Assembly (NCBI RefSeq): GCF_004569635.1
Contig: NZ_SPOZ01000024.1
Coordinates: 1-42,009, forward strand
Length of the DNA stretch: 42,009 bases
Direction of reading: 5' to 3'
Source of the DNA: Streptococcus sp. LYSM12
GTDB taxonomy: Bacteria > Bacillota > Bacilli > Lactobacillales > Streptococcaceae
How positions within the stretch are numbered: position 1 is the stretch's first letter; each line of letters begins with the position of its first letter. Below, in pieces: positions 18,293 to 27,200 of the stretch. Both the position numbers and the translations under genes were made by a program. The notes under the pieces are model-generated. The model had not been told where the DNA came from, made no database searches, and saw nothing but the letters and a program-made list of their open reading frames with translations.

Positions 18293-18630
18293 CAAAGTAG
18301 TGACTGTTGGAAGTTGGAAATGAAGCCAACGCATCAGTCGTAGAGGTCAGATGTGGAGTGTGAAGCACGAACAAATATGAGTATAATCGTTTCGTTTACC
18401 TTTTATTACTTCGTTAACTCACTTTGCCATACCCTAGTACAGTCTGCAGCTCCTTGCCTAGTACTAAAAGCAAACTAAAAGACTATCAAAAGCTCCAGTG
18501 GGGCTTTTGAGCCTGCTCCCTGAAAAAGAGCAATATTTCATTTCCAATTTTCAAGGGCATGATAGCCATTGAAGCAAGCTACCATTGCATCAAGGTCATT
18601 CGGTTGATAAAGTTGAAAGCTGGGACTTTT
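18293..18630 (+). repeat. Composite intergenic repeat, direct copy
   Basis: Imperfect reverse-complement partner of 116-500, including the embedded 105-bp element. Beyond it (18631-18752) no gene is visible. A GAGTAG/CTACTC pairing followed by ATTTTTT at about 18667-18736 could act as a weak terminator. Confidence 0.65.
18382..18487 (+). repeat. 105-bp MITE-like element, copy 6
   Basis: Full-length copy (TATAATCGTTTCGTTT ... GCAAACTAAAAGACTAT) at the right side of the tandem duplication. Confidence 0.75.
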
Positions 18631-18752
18631 TGCCAGCCTCGGGTTATATTTTCATAAAGAAAGATAAGAGTAGACTCCTCGATTAAGCTATAGGTGCTGT
18701 AATGCTAGGTGTAAGGAAGCCCTACTCATTTTTTCCGTTGAAAGCGAAAACA

Positions 18753-18761
18753 TGGTATAAT
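18753..18761 (+). promoter_or_regulatory. Extended -10 promoter for the ABC transporter pair
   Basis: TGGTATAAT, a perfect TG-N-TATAAT, about 100 bases before the ATPase start. No properly spaced -35 is visible. Confidence 0.6.
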
Positions 18762-18860
18762 GATACTTAAGGAAAATCAAATAAGGTAAAGCCATGAGAA
18801 GCTAGCCTGACGATGCAGTTGGGAAGAGTGAGATGAGAAGTGGAAGAAAAGAGGTAGGGG

Positions 18861-19562
18861 ATGGCTTATATTGAAGTCAAGAATAGTTCAAAATCTTATG
18901 CTATGGGCAATACCCGCATCGTTGCAAATAAGGATATTTCTTTTGAGATTGAAAAAGGAGAGTTGGTCATTATTCTAGGTTCTTCTGGTGCAGGAAAATC
19001 AACCTTGCTCAATATATTGGGTGGTATGGATACCAATGATGAGGGCGTGGTCCAGATTGACGGGGTGGATATTGCTCAGTTCACCAATAAGCAGTTGACC
19101 AAGTACCGCCGTGAGGATGTTGGATTTGTCTTTCAATTTTATAATTTGGTTGCAAATCTGACAGCCAAGGAAAATGTGGAATTGGCTTCAGAAATTGTAC
19201 ACGATGCCATGGACCCGATCGAAGTTTTGGAAAAAGTTGGATTGGGACACCGTTTGGATAACTTTCCAGCCCAACTGTCAGGAGGAGAGCAGCAACGGGT
19301 GGCGATTGCGCGTGCAGTAGCTAAGCGCCCTAAGATGCTCTTGTGTGATGAGCCGACAGGAGCTCTTGATTATCAGACCGGCAAACAGATTTTACAGATT
19401 TTACAAAATATGTCAAAAAAAGAAAGGGCAACTGTAGTTATTGTCACCCACAACGCAGCTCTTGCTCCTATTGCAGATAAAGTGATTCAAATGCGGGATG
19501 CGAGTGTGCATTCGATTCAGGTCAATCCCAGTCCACAGGACATTATGACCTTAGAATATTAG
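18861..19562 (+). CDS. ABC transporter ATP-binding protein (LolD/MacB-type)
   Basis: A 233-residue ATPase of the family that partners with FtsX-type permeases. Walker [10 protein letters not shown] is at residues 40-48, the Q-loop is in FQFYNLV, the signature LSGGEQQR starts at 139, Walker B LLCDEPTG is at about 160-167, and the switch His is in IVTHN. The start follows AGGTAGGGG. The permease gene begins 9 bases downstream, so the two form one transporter. Such mechanotransmission-type ABC systems in Gram-positives act on antimicrobial peptides, lipoproteins or cell-wall factors; the cargo here is not deducible. Confidence 0.92.
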   Translation: MAYIEVKNSSKSYAMGNTRIVANKDISFEIEKGELVIILGSSGAGKSTLLNILGGMDTNDEGVVQIDGVDIAQFTNKQLTKYRREDVGFVFQFYNLVANLTAKENVELASEIVHDAMDPIEVLEKVGLGHRLDNFPAQLSGGEQQRVAIARAVAKRPKMLLCDEPTGALDYQTGKQILQILQNMSKKERATVVIVTHNAALAPIADKVIQMRDASVHSIQVNPSPQDIMTLEY

Positions 19563-19571
19563 GAAAAGAAG

Positions 19572-22500
19572 ATGAAAAAGAGGATGTATTGGAAAACGAT
19601 GTGGCAGTCCTTGCTGTCATCAAAGGGTCGTTTTTTCTCCATTTTTAATCTGATGTTGATTGGTTCTATGACCTTTATAGGCTTGAAGGTCGCAGCTCCT
19701 AATATGGAAAAAACGGCGCAAGATTATATTGAGCAAGGACAAATGTTGGATATAGCTGTTATGTCAGATTTGGGTATCAGTCAGGCAGATAAGGTGGAGT
19801 TGGATAGGGTGACAGGAGCCCAGATTGAATATGCCTATTTTAAGGATGTGACGTTCGAGACAGGAAAAGAAGCCATTCGGCTATTCTCTATCCCCAAAAA
19901 CATCTCGCGTTATCAGCTAAAAGCAGGTAAGGCTCCCTCATCAGCTAGGGAAATCCTATTGTCAACCAATCTTGATGGAGCCTATCAGATTGGTGATAAA
20001 ATCACCATTAAAGAGGGAGATAAGCAGGCATCGATTTTAAAAGAAACAGTATTTATAGTGACAGGCTTTGCGGATTCGTCTGAAATTTGGGGGAAGATTA
20101 ATCTTGGACCAGCCAGCACAGGGACTGGTCAGTTAGCTGCCTATGCCTTTGTACCTGAGGCTGCTTTTGATTCAGAGGTCTATACGATGGCTCGGATTCG
20201 CTATGATGATGTGAGCAAGGTTCCCTACTATCAGGCAGTCTATAAGCAAAAAGTTATCAGTCACCAAGATGAGCTCAATAAACTTTTGGCAGATAACGGT
20301 AAGGAACGGCTCGCGAATATTCGCAAGGACGGAAAAGACAAGATAGATGATGCTGAGAGAAAAATGACAGCTGCCCAAGACCAACTGGAAACAGCGGAGA
20401 AACAGCTTGCAACAAAAGAAGCGAGTTTAGAAGCAGCCGAGCAGCAACTAAACCAAGGGCAAGCGGACTTGGAACTGAAAGCCAATAGATTAGATCAGAT
20501 TGCAGCAGATTTAGCAGCCGCCCAAAAACAGCTAAACAGTAGCTACAGTCAATTACAGGCAACCAAAAAAGAATTGGATACCAAGCGTACTGACTTAGAC
20601 AAAAGAAAGCGGGAATTGGAGCAGATAGAAGCAGGGCTTCTCTCCACTCAGTCCGACTTGAAAGGGAAAGAGCAGGACTTGGAAAAATTGGCTGATCGAA
20701 TCAATCAAGCAAAGAGTGATTTTGAGGCAACGACCCAGGCTATTCAGGATCAGATTGCTGTGGCGGTAGCCATGGGAGAAAATCCAGGCGATATTCCGGA
20801 GCTTGTCGAGTTTCAACTTCGCTTAAAGCAATTAGAAACAGACATTGCTACTATGCAGCAGGCGTATCAAACAGGGCAAGTCGCCTATGAAACAGCAGTG
20901 GTTCACTATCAGCAGCAAGAAGCCACGTATAGGAGTGCTAAGGAGCAGTACGAATATGGAGAAGCTCAGTATCAAGTAGCTCTAAGTAGCTATCAAGAGG
21001 GTGTTACTGCTTATCAGATAGGTCTTTCTGAGTATGAATCGGGTCGTCTTGCCTTTGAAAATGGTCAGAATCAATTAGAGCTTGCTCGCACTAGTTTAGC
21101 GGATAAACAAGCAGAAAGCGACCGAGGAAAAGCAGAACTTCAAAAGGCTAAGAAAGATTTTGAACGGAAGCGTGCAAAGGCTGAAGAAGAAATCAAGACG
21201 ACACGCAAAGATTTACAAGTTGCACAAGCAAATCTAGCACAGCTTAATACACCAGAATACAAAAGTTATACTAGGGATAGCTTGCCTGGGGGCAATGGGT
21301 ATGCCAACTATGTTAGTAGCACCAAGAGTATCTCAGCGGTAGGCAATATCTTTCCTATTGTTCTCTATGTAATAGCAGCTCTTGTAACCTTTATGACCAT
21401 GACCCGTTTTGTCGATGAAGAACGAGTCAATGTGGGGATTTTAAAGGCTCTTGGGTACACGAACGGGCAGATACTAATCAAATTTGTCCTCTATGGCTTA
21501 TTATCTGGTTTGTCAGGCACCATTATGGGCTTACTCTTGGGAAATTTTCTCCTTGCTCCTATGATTAGTCGAATTATTACAGATACGACTGTCATCGGAG
21601 AGAGCCAGTTGTCTGTTTACCCTAAGTGGATAATGCTAGCACTTATCTTTTCTCTCCTTTCTTCTGTTTTACCAGCCTATTTGGTGGCACAAAAGGAATT
21701 AAGAGAAAGGCCGGCGCAATTATTGCAGGCCAAGCCACCGGTTTTGGGAGCTAAGATTTTCTTAGAATGTTTTCCTTTTATCTGGCGGCGAATGAGTTTT
21801 ACGCAAAAGGTTACAGCAAGAAACATCTTTCGCTATAAAAAACGTATGTTTATGACCATTATTGGAATAGCAGGATCCGTTGCTCTCTTGTTTGCAGGCT
21901 TAGGCATCCGTTCTTCGATTTCAGGTGTCATGCATCAGCAGTTTACCCAGCTCCTCCATTATCATATGGTTGTGGTTGAGCAAGAGCGAGCTAGTAAGGA
22001 AGAAAAAGCTAAGGTAGAAACGGTACTTCGTTCAAAAGACATCAGAGATACCTTGTCTATTGCTTACTACAGTTTAAATGAGACAATTAAAGGGCAAGAC
22101 GAAGCCCTTACCGTCAACTTCTTTGTCAGCAAAGAAAAGGATTTATCTTCTTTTATTACCCTGCGTAATCCCGAAACAGGTCAGTCACTTGTGCTTCCAG
22201 AAAAAGGGGCGATTGTCTCTGAAAAATTCGCCCAACTTAATCAGGTTGAAGTTGGAGATAGGATTACCATTCATCTCAATCAAGAACCTATTAGCCTTAA
22301 GGTAGCGGGCATTACAGAAATGTATGCAGGTCACTTTATCTACTTATCTGCACCAGCTTACCAAGAGGTAACTGGGAAGTCCTACCAGCCAAACGCAACT
22401 CTCGTGATGTTAGCTGATGATCGGACCAAAATGGTTGAAAAAGTCTCAGCAGACCTTCTTGATATGAAAGGAGTGGTTGCTGTTGTGCAGAACACCTCCT

Positions 22501-22934
22501 TGATTACCTTACTTGAAACCATCGTCCAGTCGCTCCAGTCTGTTATGATGATTTTGATTGTTTTGTCTGTTTTATTGGGGATTGTGATTCTTTATAATTT
22601 GACCAATATCAATATGGCAGAGCGAGTTCGAGAAGTGTCTACCATTAAGGTTCTGGGCTTCTATGACCGCGAAGTGACATTCTATATCTATCGGGAAACC
22701 ATGACCTTATCTCTTGTGGGAATTGGTCTAGGATTATTTGTAGGTTTCTTTCTGCATAGACTGCTTCTTGTTGTAATTGCTTCCCCAGCCATTCATTTTG
22801 CTCCGACGGTGTCCGTTGATGTTTACCTCATTCCGATTGGTGCAGTTCTGAGTATCTTAGCAATTTTGGGTATATATGTTCATCACCACTTGAGTAAACT
22901 TAATATGCTAGAAGCTCTCAAATCTGGTGAATAA
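19572..22934 (+). CDS. Large FtsX-type ABC permease with coiled-coil extracellular domain
   Basis: A 1120-residue membrane protein. A hydrophobic segment (about 16-38) is followed by a mixed domain up to about residue 230, then a long charged coiled coil (about 245-560) rich in A, Q, K and E. The first FtsX domain comes next (IVLYVIAALVTFMTMTRFVDEE, LKALGYTNGQI), then a basic linker with a further hydrophobic segment near 765, a second extracellular domain, and the C-terminal FtsX domain (VREVSTIKVLGFYDREV). Within the coiled coil, residues 432-494 carry Tyr at every seventh position nine times, then Phe495 and Leu502. It works with the upstream ATPase. The coiled coil is probably outside the cell and could reach through or along the wall. 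A strong terminator follows. Confidence 0.88.
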   Translation: MKKRMYWKTMWQSLLSSKGRFFSIFNLMLIGSMTFIGLKVAAPNMEKTAQDYIEQGQMLDIAVMSDLGISQADKVELDRVTGAQIEYAYFKDVTFETGKEAIRLFSIPKNISRYQLKAGKAPSSAREILLSTNLDGAYQIGDKITIKEGDKQASILKETVFIVTGFADSSEIWGKINLGPASTGTGQLAAYAFVPEAAFDSEVYTMARIRYDDVSKVPYYQAVYKQKVISHQDELNKLLADNGKERLANIRKDGKDKIDDAERKMTAAQDQLETAEKQLATKEASLEAAEQQLNQGQADLELKANRLDQIAADLAAAQKQLNSSYSQLQATKKELDTKRTDLDKRKRELEQIEAGLLSTQSDLKGKEQDLEKLADRINQAKSDFEATTQAIQDQIAVAVAMGENPGDIPELVEFQLRLKQLETDIATMQQAYQTGQVAYETAVVHYQQQEATYRSAKEQYEYGEAQYQVALSSYQEGVTAYQIGLSEYESGRLAFENGQNQLELARTSLADKQAESDRGKAELQKAKKDFERKRAKAEEEIKTTRKDLQVAQANLAQLNTPEYKSYTRDSLPGGNGYANYVSSTKSISAVGNIFPIVLYVIAALVTFMTMTRFVDEERVNVGILKALGYTNGQILIKFVLYGLLSGLSGTIMGLLLGNFLLAPMISRIITDTTVIGESQLSVYPKWIMLALIFSLLSSVLPAYLVAQKELRERPAQLLQAKPPVLGAKIFLECFPFIWRRMSFTQKVTARNIFRYKKRMFMTIIGIAGSVALLFAGLGIRSSISGVMHQQFTQLLHYHMVVVEQERASKEEKAKVETVLRSKDIRDTLSIAYYSLNETIKGQDEALTVNFFVSKEKDLSSFITLRNPETGQSLVLPEKGAIVSEKFAQLNQVEVGDRITIHLNQEPISLKVAGITEMYAGHFIYLSAPAYQEVTGKSYQPNATLVMLADDRTKMVEKVSADLLDMKGVVAVVQNTSLITLLETIVQSLQSVMMILIVLSVLLGIVILYNLTNINMAERVREVSTIKVLGFYDREVTFYIYRETMTLSLVGIGLGLFVGFFLHRLLLVVIASPAIHFAPTVSVDVYLIPIGAVLSILAILGIYVHHHLSKLNMLEALKSGE

Positions 22935-22954
22935 AAACTGAAAATACTTATGAC

Positions 22955-23008
22955 AGATGTGAAAATATCCTGCTTATAAAGCAGGATATTTTCACATCTT
23001 TTTTTTTT
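22955..23008 (+). terminator. Strong intrinsic terminator after the ABC permease
   Basis: Perfect 19-bp stem (22955-22973 with 22981-22999), loop TTATAAA, then a run of T to 23008. It isolates the following promoter from upstream transcription. Confidence 0.95.
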
Positions 23009-23020
23009 AATATATACCCC

Positions 23021-23049
23021 TTGACAAAATCGGGGGGGGGGGATAAAAT
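23021..23049 (+). promoter_or_regulatory. Promoter with G11 tract in the -35/-10 spacer (putative phase-variable switch)
   Basis: Consensus -35 TTGACA at 23021-23026 and -10 TAAAAT at 23044-23049 are separated by exactly 17 bases, eleven of which are consecutive G (23032-23042). Gain or loss of G by slippage changes the spacing, so strength should vary stepwise. The present length is the optimum and predicts an ON state. It is the only evident promoter for the three-gene unit at 23136-30882 and lies just downstream of a strong terminator. Similar poly-G or poly-C spacer switches are known in Neisseria (porA, opc). Confidence 0.85.
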
Positions 23050-23135
23050 GTAGTTTAAGATATAGGTATCTGTCTGTTTTTTTGATTATTTCCAGAATAA
23101 CTGTACAGGAGTATCGAACATTTAAGGAGGAACAT

Positions 23136-23768
23136 ATGGCTGAGTTGAAAGGGACATTGTTTTTGGGTTACTCAAAAGCTTCTGTCCATAGTGTTTTGGA
23201 TGCTCAACGTAGAGAGCATGAAAGTGAGTTAAATCGACAACGAGGAGACTATGAAAAAAAGATCCATGATTTGGAAGAATTGAATGCGACCTTACAACAG
23301 ACAATTAAACGCTATCAAGAAAAAGAACTCTTTATTTCAGAAGCTTTGACGGAAGCAAAACGAATTTCAAGAGATATTCTGGCTGACTCAGAAGTGAAAG
23401 CCGAAGAATTAATTCGTCTAACGAAAGAAAATCTTAGTGAGCGCGTACGGGACACTGAGGAGAAGTTACAAGAGTTAGATGAAGCTCGTCGGAGGATTGT
23501 GAACCATGAAGAGTTCATGAAAGTTGAACTTCGTCAACTACTCAATCGGCATATGGAGATGATAGACCATATTGAGTTAACAGATTTACATGATCGTAAT
23601 TCGGAATTGAATACGATTCTGGAGAATAGTCGAAAAGTGCTCTATCTCACCAAACAGATAGCCAATGAGTCTGATAAGAGCGTGAAAAATTCGTCTCAAA
23701 TCGAAAACGATGAGGGTAATAAAGAGGACATAGAAGAAATTCCTCTCTACTCAGTTGGTCACCAATAG
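23136..23768 (+). CDS. DivIVA-like coiled-coil protein
   Basis: A 210-residue cytosolic protein. The ATG at 23136 is chosen for its AAGGAGG at 23124-23130; an open extension 18 codons upstream has no such site. The N-terminus LFLGYSKASVHSVLDAQR resembles the DivIVA lipid-binding domain (GYsxxxVxxxL). A continuous charged coiled coil follows (about 25-140, with ISEALTEAKRISRDILADSE like the A-x-x-A-x-x-I repeats of DivIVA/GpsB), and then an acidic, non-helical tail. DivIVA proteins gather at curved membrane at septa and poles and recruit partners. It is the first gene after the poly-G promoter, in one unit with a giant surface protein. It is not the housekeeping divIVA, which normally lies next to ylmH/ileS. 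Confidence 0.75.
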   Translation: MAELKGTLFLGYSKASVHSVLDAQRREHESELNRQRGDYEKKIHDLEELNATLQQTIKRYQEKELFISEALTEAKRISRDILADSEVKAEELIRLTKENLSERVRDTEEKLQELDEARRRIVNHEEFMKVELRQLLNRHMEMIDHIELTDLHDRNSELNTILENSRKVLYLTKQIANESDKSVKNSSQIENDEGNKEDIEEIPLYSVGHQ

Positions 23769-23779
23769 GAGTGGGGTTC

Positions 23780-24220
23780 ATGTCGGATTTAAACCAAACA
23801 TTTCAACAGTTGTTAGAAGACAAAGGTTTCCCTCTCAAAGTGAAAGAAGAGGAAGATGCAATAGTCTATAAAGGGAGGCTATTGCTTTTTGAGGAGCATC
23901 AGGTAGATTTTGCCCTCTCGATGTCGAAGGGAGCATCAGAGTGTATTGCGCAGATTGTGTTTAATAATTTGGCCACTCTAGCGAATGAAGATGAGCGCTC
24001 TCTTTGGTTGCAAGGTCTCAATCTTCTCAATTTACATCATGGACTCTATTATTATTTTGCACTGAATGAAGAAAATCGATTGTTTGCACGTTATGTGACT
24101 AGAGTTTCAGGAGATATAGAAGACCTATTTTACATTCTTAGTAAGGGAGGCTATATTGTTGAGCGCTCTCTAACGTTTTTAACAGATTATATACTAAACC
24201 ACAAAGGAACGATGAAGTAA
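23780..24220 (+). CDS. Protein of unknown function (possible secretion-chaperone/YbjN-like fold)
   Basis: A 146-residue acidic soluble protein with no signal peptide or membrane segment. ATG at 23780 has AGGAG 8 bases upstream; a GTG at 23771 would overlap that site. I do not recognise it with confidence. The pattern is an N-terminal helix (DLNQTFQQLLEDKGF), alternating strands (AIVYKGRLLLFEEHQVDFALSMS), a helix (WLQGLNLLNLHH), more strands (GLYYYFALNEENRLFARYV) and a final helix. This order recalls the YbjN/type III chaperone-like fold, which is an inference from pattern only. Its stop overlaps the start of the giant surface-protein gene by one base, so the two are translationally coupled. 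A role in handling that protein before export is plausible. Confidence 0.6.
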   Translation: MSDLNQTFQQLLEDKGFPLKVKEEEDAIVYKGRLLLFEEHQVDFALSMSKGASECIAQIVFNNLATLANEDERSLWLQGLNLLNLHHGLYYYFALNEENRLFARYVTRVSGDIEDLFYILSKGGYIVERSLTFLTDYILNHKGTMK

Positions 24221-27200
24221 TGAGTAAAAAACAAAGAAATAAAAAACGCTTGCGTTTGGAACAGAAACGACTGAAAGCAGTTGTTGCAGCTGCGGCTATC
24301 GGAACGACAGTAGGTGTCGGAACACCTCTTCATGCAGAAGAAGTGCCTCTTAGTAATGTTGGTACAGAACAAGTAGATACGAGTGTAGCAGAAAAAGAAG
24401 CATTGATGGCTGAGGGAAGCTCGGCAGAAGCTGAGGTATCAGAAAAAACGGTTTCAACTGAAGAGCCGATAGAAACGACTCTTGTTGATAAAGCAAGCTT
24501 AGCACAGACATTAGATACCTTAAATGCATTGATTGAACAAAGTGCAAATACAGATACCAGTGATAAAACAGCAGAGAGCGTGACAAGCTATGAGGCAGCC
24601 CTTGCAGTAGCTAGGCAGGAACAAGAAAGAGCAACTGCTCTTAAGGCAAACTTGTCCGCGACCCAAGCAGAGATAGATGCTCAAAATCACGCATTAATAG
24701 CAGCGATTTCGACCTTATCTCAAGCTCGTGCGGCATTGGTTGTATCCATTCCTGCTGGAGAAGAAAGCGCAAAAAGTGAGGAGCTTGCTAGGCCAGTCAG
24801 TGAGCCTCTTGTTGCTGTAGCAAGTGGTGAAACGATTGAGGTAGCACCTGTAGAGCGTGAGGTCGCTTTAAGCTATAAGGTAGTGTATCAAGATATCGAG
24901 ACAGGTGAGCGAATCGCCTCTGAAAACCATAGTGTCACCTTCATGACGACAGATGAAGTCGGCGAAACGAAAGTGACAGAGGTTGCTCGTGCCATTGAGG
25001 GCTATGTCCTAGCGGAAAATCAAAACCCAGCAGTGGTCTTTACCATCCGTGAAAAGGAACGCAATATCCTTATTTTCAACCTCGCAAGGGCTCAGCAGCC
25101 AAATGACACTGTAGTCAATAAGGACAAGGCTACTTTCCGGGCAAATACTGCAGTGGATAATGATAAACCATATATTACCATTGAGCGGTATTGGGGAACT
25201 GGTGATCGGAGTCGTGTTGAGATGACTTCAACTAAAAATGGAGACACGGTTGAACTCATCTATAAAACAGGTCTCACTCGCATTACTTCCGATGAGGTAG
25301 AGTTGACAGAAGACGCGAAAAAATTAGGCTTGACCTATGATCCTGTAGCCAACTATATTCGTGGGAATGTAGAGTTGGGCGTAGCTCTAGCAATTGGAGA
25401 TTATCAGATTGGACTCGTCTCAAAGAGTGATTCGACTGTTAAGGCGACTGCACTTTGGAAAGTGCAGAGTCACAAAGGCTTTGTACCGAGAGTAGATGCC
25501 ACGTACACTGGAGAGTTAGGAGAGGACTTACCTAGCAGGACATCCTATAACGTAACAGGTCCGTCGGTATGGATCGGTGGCGGTGGTTCCGATAATTTTA
25601 ATTGGTATGTGAAAGAGGGAAGTTTTCAAAGTACCGATGGAGAAACGGTACAAGTTGGTGGGGAGTTTAGTGATGGTCACAATCAACCAGCTACAAATCT
25701 TCGTTATCGAGATTTGAAAGTAACAACGACACCTTTTGGTTATTATATAGGTAATGGAACTATTGAAAATGCGACCTCCACTACCCAGCAGTATCAAGCA
25801 CGTTTCTCGCTTCTAGGTTTGGATGATCTAGGCACATTTTCAAAGCAGCTCACGATTGCTGAGTTTAAGCAAACAGGAGGATCAGCAGGTGTTGAGCTAG
25901 AATTTATTGATAAAAGCGAGCTTTACCCAGCAAATACTTATTGGACACTGTCAGGGTATCCTCCTTCAGGAGGAAGCTCTGTTGATGCTATGCGTACAAC
26001 ACCCTACTTGGTTAACTTCAAAAAGCTTCCTGATTTAGCAGGTAACTATTATGTGACCTTCCAAGTGACAGATAATCTAGGCTTAACGAAAGATTTTCGG
26101 ATTGATTTTACAACTATTGAACGTTCACAAAATGGTGCTCTAACCAATGCAGACATCAAGTTTGAAGGAAATAAAGACTACACATTAGATGAACCAACCA
26201 AGGTACGTGTGCCGATTAGTTCGGAAGAACAAGAACTCGGTGTTATTACTAAAAATAAAGAGAACGCTACGCTCAAACCGGTTCGTTTCCCTGACGGAAC
26301 AGAACTCACTGCCGATGGACGTTTGGTGAAAAAAGCAGGGGCTGAATTGTTGCCAGGTAAATACACCTTTGATGTTGGGGTCATCGATGGACACTTTGGA
26401 GATAATGCACCGACTCGTACCTTTGAGTTTGAGGTGGTAGATGCTATCAACCCAATTTCACATCAAATCTGGAAAGAGGGGGAGCCTATCACGCCGATTT
26501 CTATCACCATGAAGAAGAATACTCCATTGGCAGAAATAAAGGTCATCCCAAATGACGGAGATACTTTTGCAGTACTTTCCGCCAACAATACAGATAGAAC
26601 GCTCGTTGGTCATGGTTTGACTCGTACAACTGAGCCCAAGACAGCTCGTGTGGAAGCTCAATATCTAAATGCCAATGGCGAAACGGTAACAGTGGTGACA
26701 CACTTCACCTATGAAGTCCAGCCAGGAGAAGAGACAGGGCTAGAATTAGATGTTACAAATGCCAACCAGACAGTTGTAGAGGGTACACGTTGGGAAGATA
26801 TGGTGATTACCCATACAGAAGGAGCAACCCTAACGGTTGATAGAACGAAACTTCCAGCCGGTGTACGCTATAATAATCGGACTAAGACCATCTCTGGTCG
26901 TGGCTTGTATGAGGGAACCTATAAAATTCCGATTACAGTAGAAAAAGATGGTAAATCCTTGACCAAAATGGTGAATCTGACTGTGACACCAGGTGAATTT
27001 GTCGTTGCTCCAGTAGATGAAACTGTCCAAGTTCTTGACAGCTTCAATTATAGGTGGGACTTGCCTGAAAACTATCGCATTTCTTATGCAAAGAAACAAA
27101 GAGAATGGGATATCGAACCTCAACCTTTTGAGATTCCTGGTATTTCTATTCGTGACTTGAAGCTTAATGGAACTCCGACTAAGGCAGGAACCTATGAAAC

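Larger units (their letters stand above)
17665..18381 (+). repeat. Tandem duplication of a ~360-bp composite repeat
   Basis: 17665-18025 and 18026-18381 are near-identical direct copies. Each starts with a 105-bp-type element and continues with the blocks GATGAATGTCAGAAATGCTG, a hairpin-forming GAACTCGACAGGTC...GAGTTCGG segment, and GAGGTCAGATGTGGAGTGTG. The copies differ by small changes, such as a short deletion in the AAGCCAACGC-gttcgc region, so the duplication is not brand new. No gene is supported. Confidence 0.85.
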
